NCBI GenBank assembly: GCA_021783385.1
Contig: JAJXTX010000001.1
Location: forward strand, 20,998-38,428
Origin: Pseudomonadota bacterium
GTDB taxonomy: Bacteria; Pseudomonadota; Gammaproteobacteria; Xanthomonadales; Rhodanobacteraceae
Length of the DNA stretch: 17,431 bases
Direction: 5' to 3'
Positions 17,030 through 17,431 of this stretch are shown here, one piece after another. Position numbers and translations under genes: made by a program. Under the pieces are notes generated by a model. It worked only from the letters and a program-made list of their open reading frames with translations. It was not told where the DNA came from and searched no databases. Each line of letters starts with the position of its first letter. The first letter of the stretch is position 1.

Positions 17030-17422
17030 ATGAACGTCGGAGTCCTGCTGATGACGCACGAGGCGGTCGGCAAGGCGCTGATCTCCGCCGCCCACCACGT
17101 GATGCCGACGTTGCCGTTGCAGGTCGACGCAGTGGAGATTCCGCCAGAATCCGATCCCGACGTGATGCGCGCGCTCACCGCCCGCCACGCGCGCGCGCTC
17201 GATCGCGGCGACGGCGTGCTGGTGCTGGCCGACCTGTACGGCGCCACGCCCTGCAACATCGGCCTGTCGCTGGCCGAGCTGGGTGTCCATCTGCGCTGCG
17301 TATCGGGGCTCAACCTGCCGATGCTGCTGCGCGTTCTCAACTATGCGGAAAAGCCGCTGGACGAACTGGCACAGATCGCAGCCAGCGGCGGCCGCGGAGG
17401 AATCTTCATCGATCATGCTTGA
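17030..17422 (+). CDS. PTS mannose-family EIIA domain protein
   Basis: A 130-residue stand-alone EIIA of the mannose (EIIA-Man) fold, which accepts phosphate from HPr on histidine. The phosphorylatable residue is H10 in VGVLLMTHEAVGKAL. LVLADLYGATPCNIGLSLAE and LNLPMLLRVLNY are typical of the family. The ATG at 17030 has GGAG about seven bases upstream and begins at the first beta strand. It lies 49 bases after rapZ and overlaps the next start codon by eight bases. No EIIB, EIIC or EIID lies in the window, and the position beside hprK and rapZ suggests a regulatory rather than a sugar-transporting role. It is sometimes annotated manX in relatives; I leave the symbol blank because the function is not mannose uptake by evidence here. 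Confidence 0.92.
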   Translation: MNVGVLLMTHEAVGKALISAAHHVMPTLPLQVDAVEIPPESDPDVMRALTARHARALDRGDGVLVLADLYGATPCNIGLSLAELGVHLRCVSGLNLPMLLRVLNYAEKPLDELAQIAASGGRGGIFIDHA

Positions 17423-17431
17423 ACAACAGAT
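17415..17431 (+). CDS. ptsH: Start of HPr phosphocarrier gene (cut by window end)
   Basis: Only five codons are visible, reading MLEQQ, beginning at an ATG that overlaps the EIIA stop by eight bases. Xanthomonas HPr begins MLER as I recall, and HPr is the expected next gene after hprK-rapZ-EIIA. The assignment rests almost wholly on context, and the rest of the gene lies outside the window. Confidence 0.55.

Overview
The window looks like core chromosome of a GC-rich gammaproteobacterium of the Xanthomonadales (Lysobacterales), most likely the Rhodanobacter/Dyella side of the order. The grounds are the gene order (purM-purN-DUF3108; ibaG-murA; kdsD-kdsC-lptC-lptA-lptB-rpoN-hpf-hprK-rapZ-EIIA-HPr), protein sequences that resemble Xanthomonas homologues from memory, and several kinds of dispersed palindromic repeat. 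No search was run, so the genus is an inference. There are no rRNA or tRNA genes, transposases, CRISPR arrays or phage genes.

Layout. (1) 2-805, + strand: suhB. (2) 893-4374, - strand: an apparent operon of a secreted DUF2066 protein, an AI-2E/PerM-family membrane protein, the replication regulator hda (ATGA overlap with perM) and a small zinc-ribbon plus PH-like membrane protein. (3) 4535-7169, + strand, divergent from the previous block: purM and purN, which act in de novo purine synthesis, then an exported DUF3108 protein. (4) 7466-9048, - strand: ibaG (BolA family) and murA, the first committed step of peptidoglycan synthesis. (5) 9260-17431, + strand: kdsD and kdsC (Kdo synthesis), lptC, lptA and lptB (LPS transport), rpoN (sigma-54), hpf (ribosome hibernation), then hprK, rapZ, a mannose-family EIIA and the start of ptsH, a regulatory phosphotransferase module. 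Genes are tightly packed and often overlap. No gene-free stretch exceeds 300 bases; the longest are 7170-7465 and 14828-15110, and both are rich in inverted repeats.

The protein-coding content is conserved housekeeping. The unusual material is palindromic DNA. The best observation is a short hairpin element that appears to be inserted in frame in purM, adding about 14-16 residues in atypical codons. A sibling between ibaG and murA shares a similar hairpin and 13 of 14 following bases. A third, larger assembly of six consecutive strong hairpins fills the hpf-hprK gap and carries the same GACTCTTCAA core. Two other palindrome families sit between purM and purN and downstream of the DUF3108 gene. 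I found no complete new multi-gene system.
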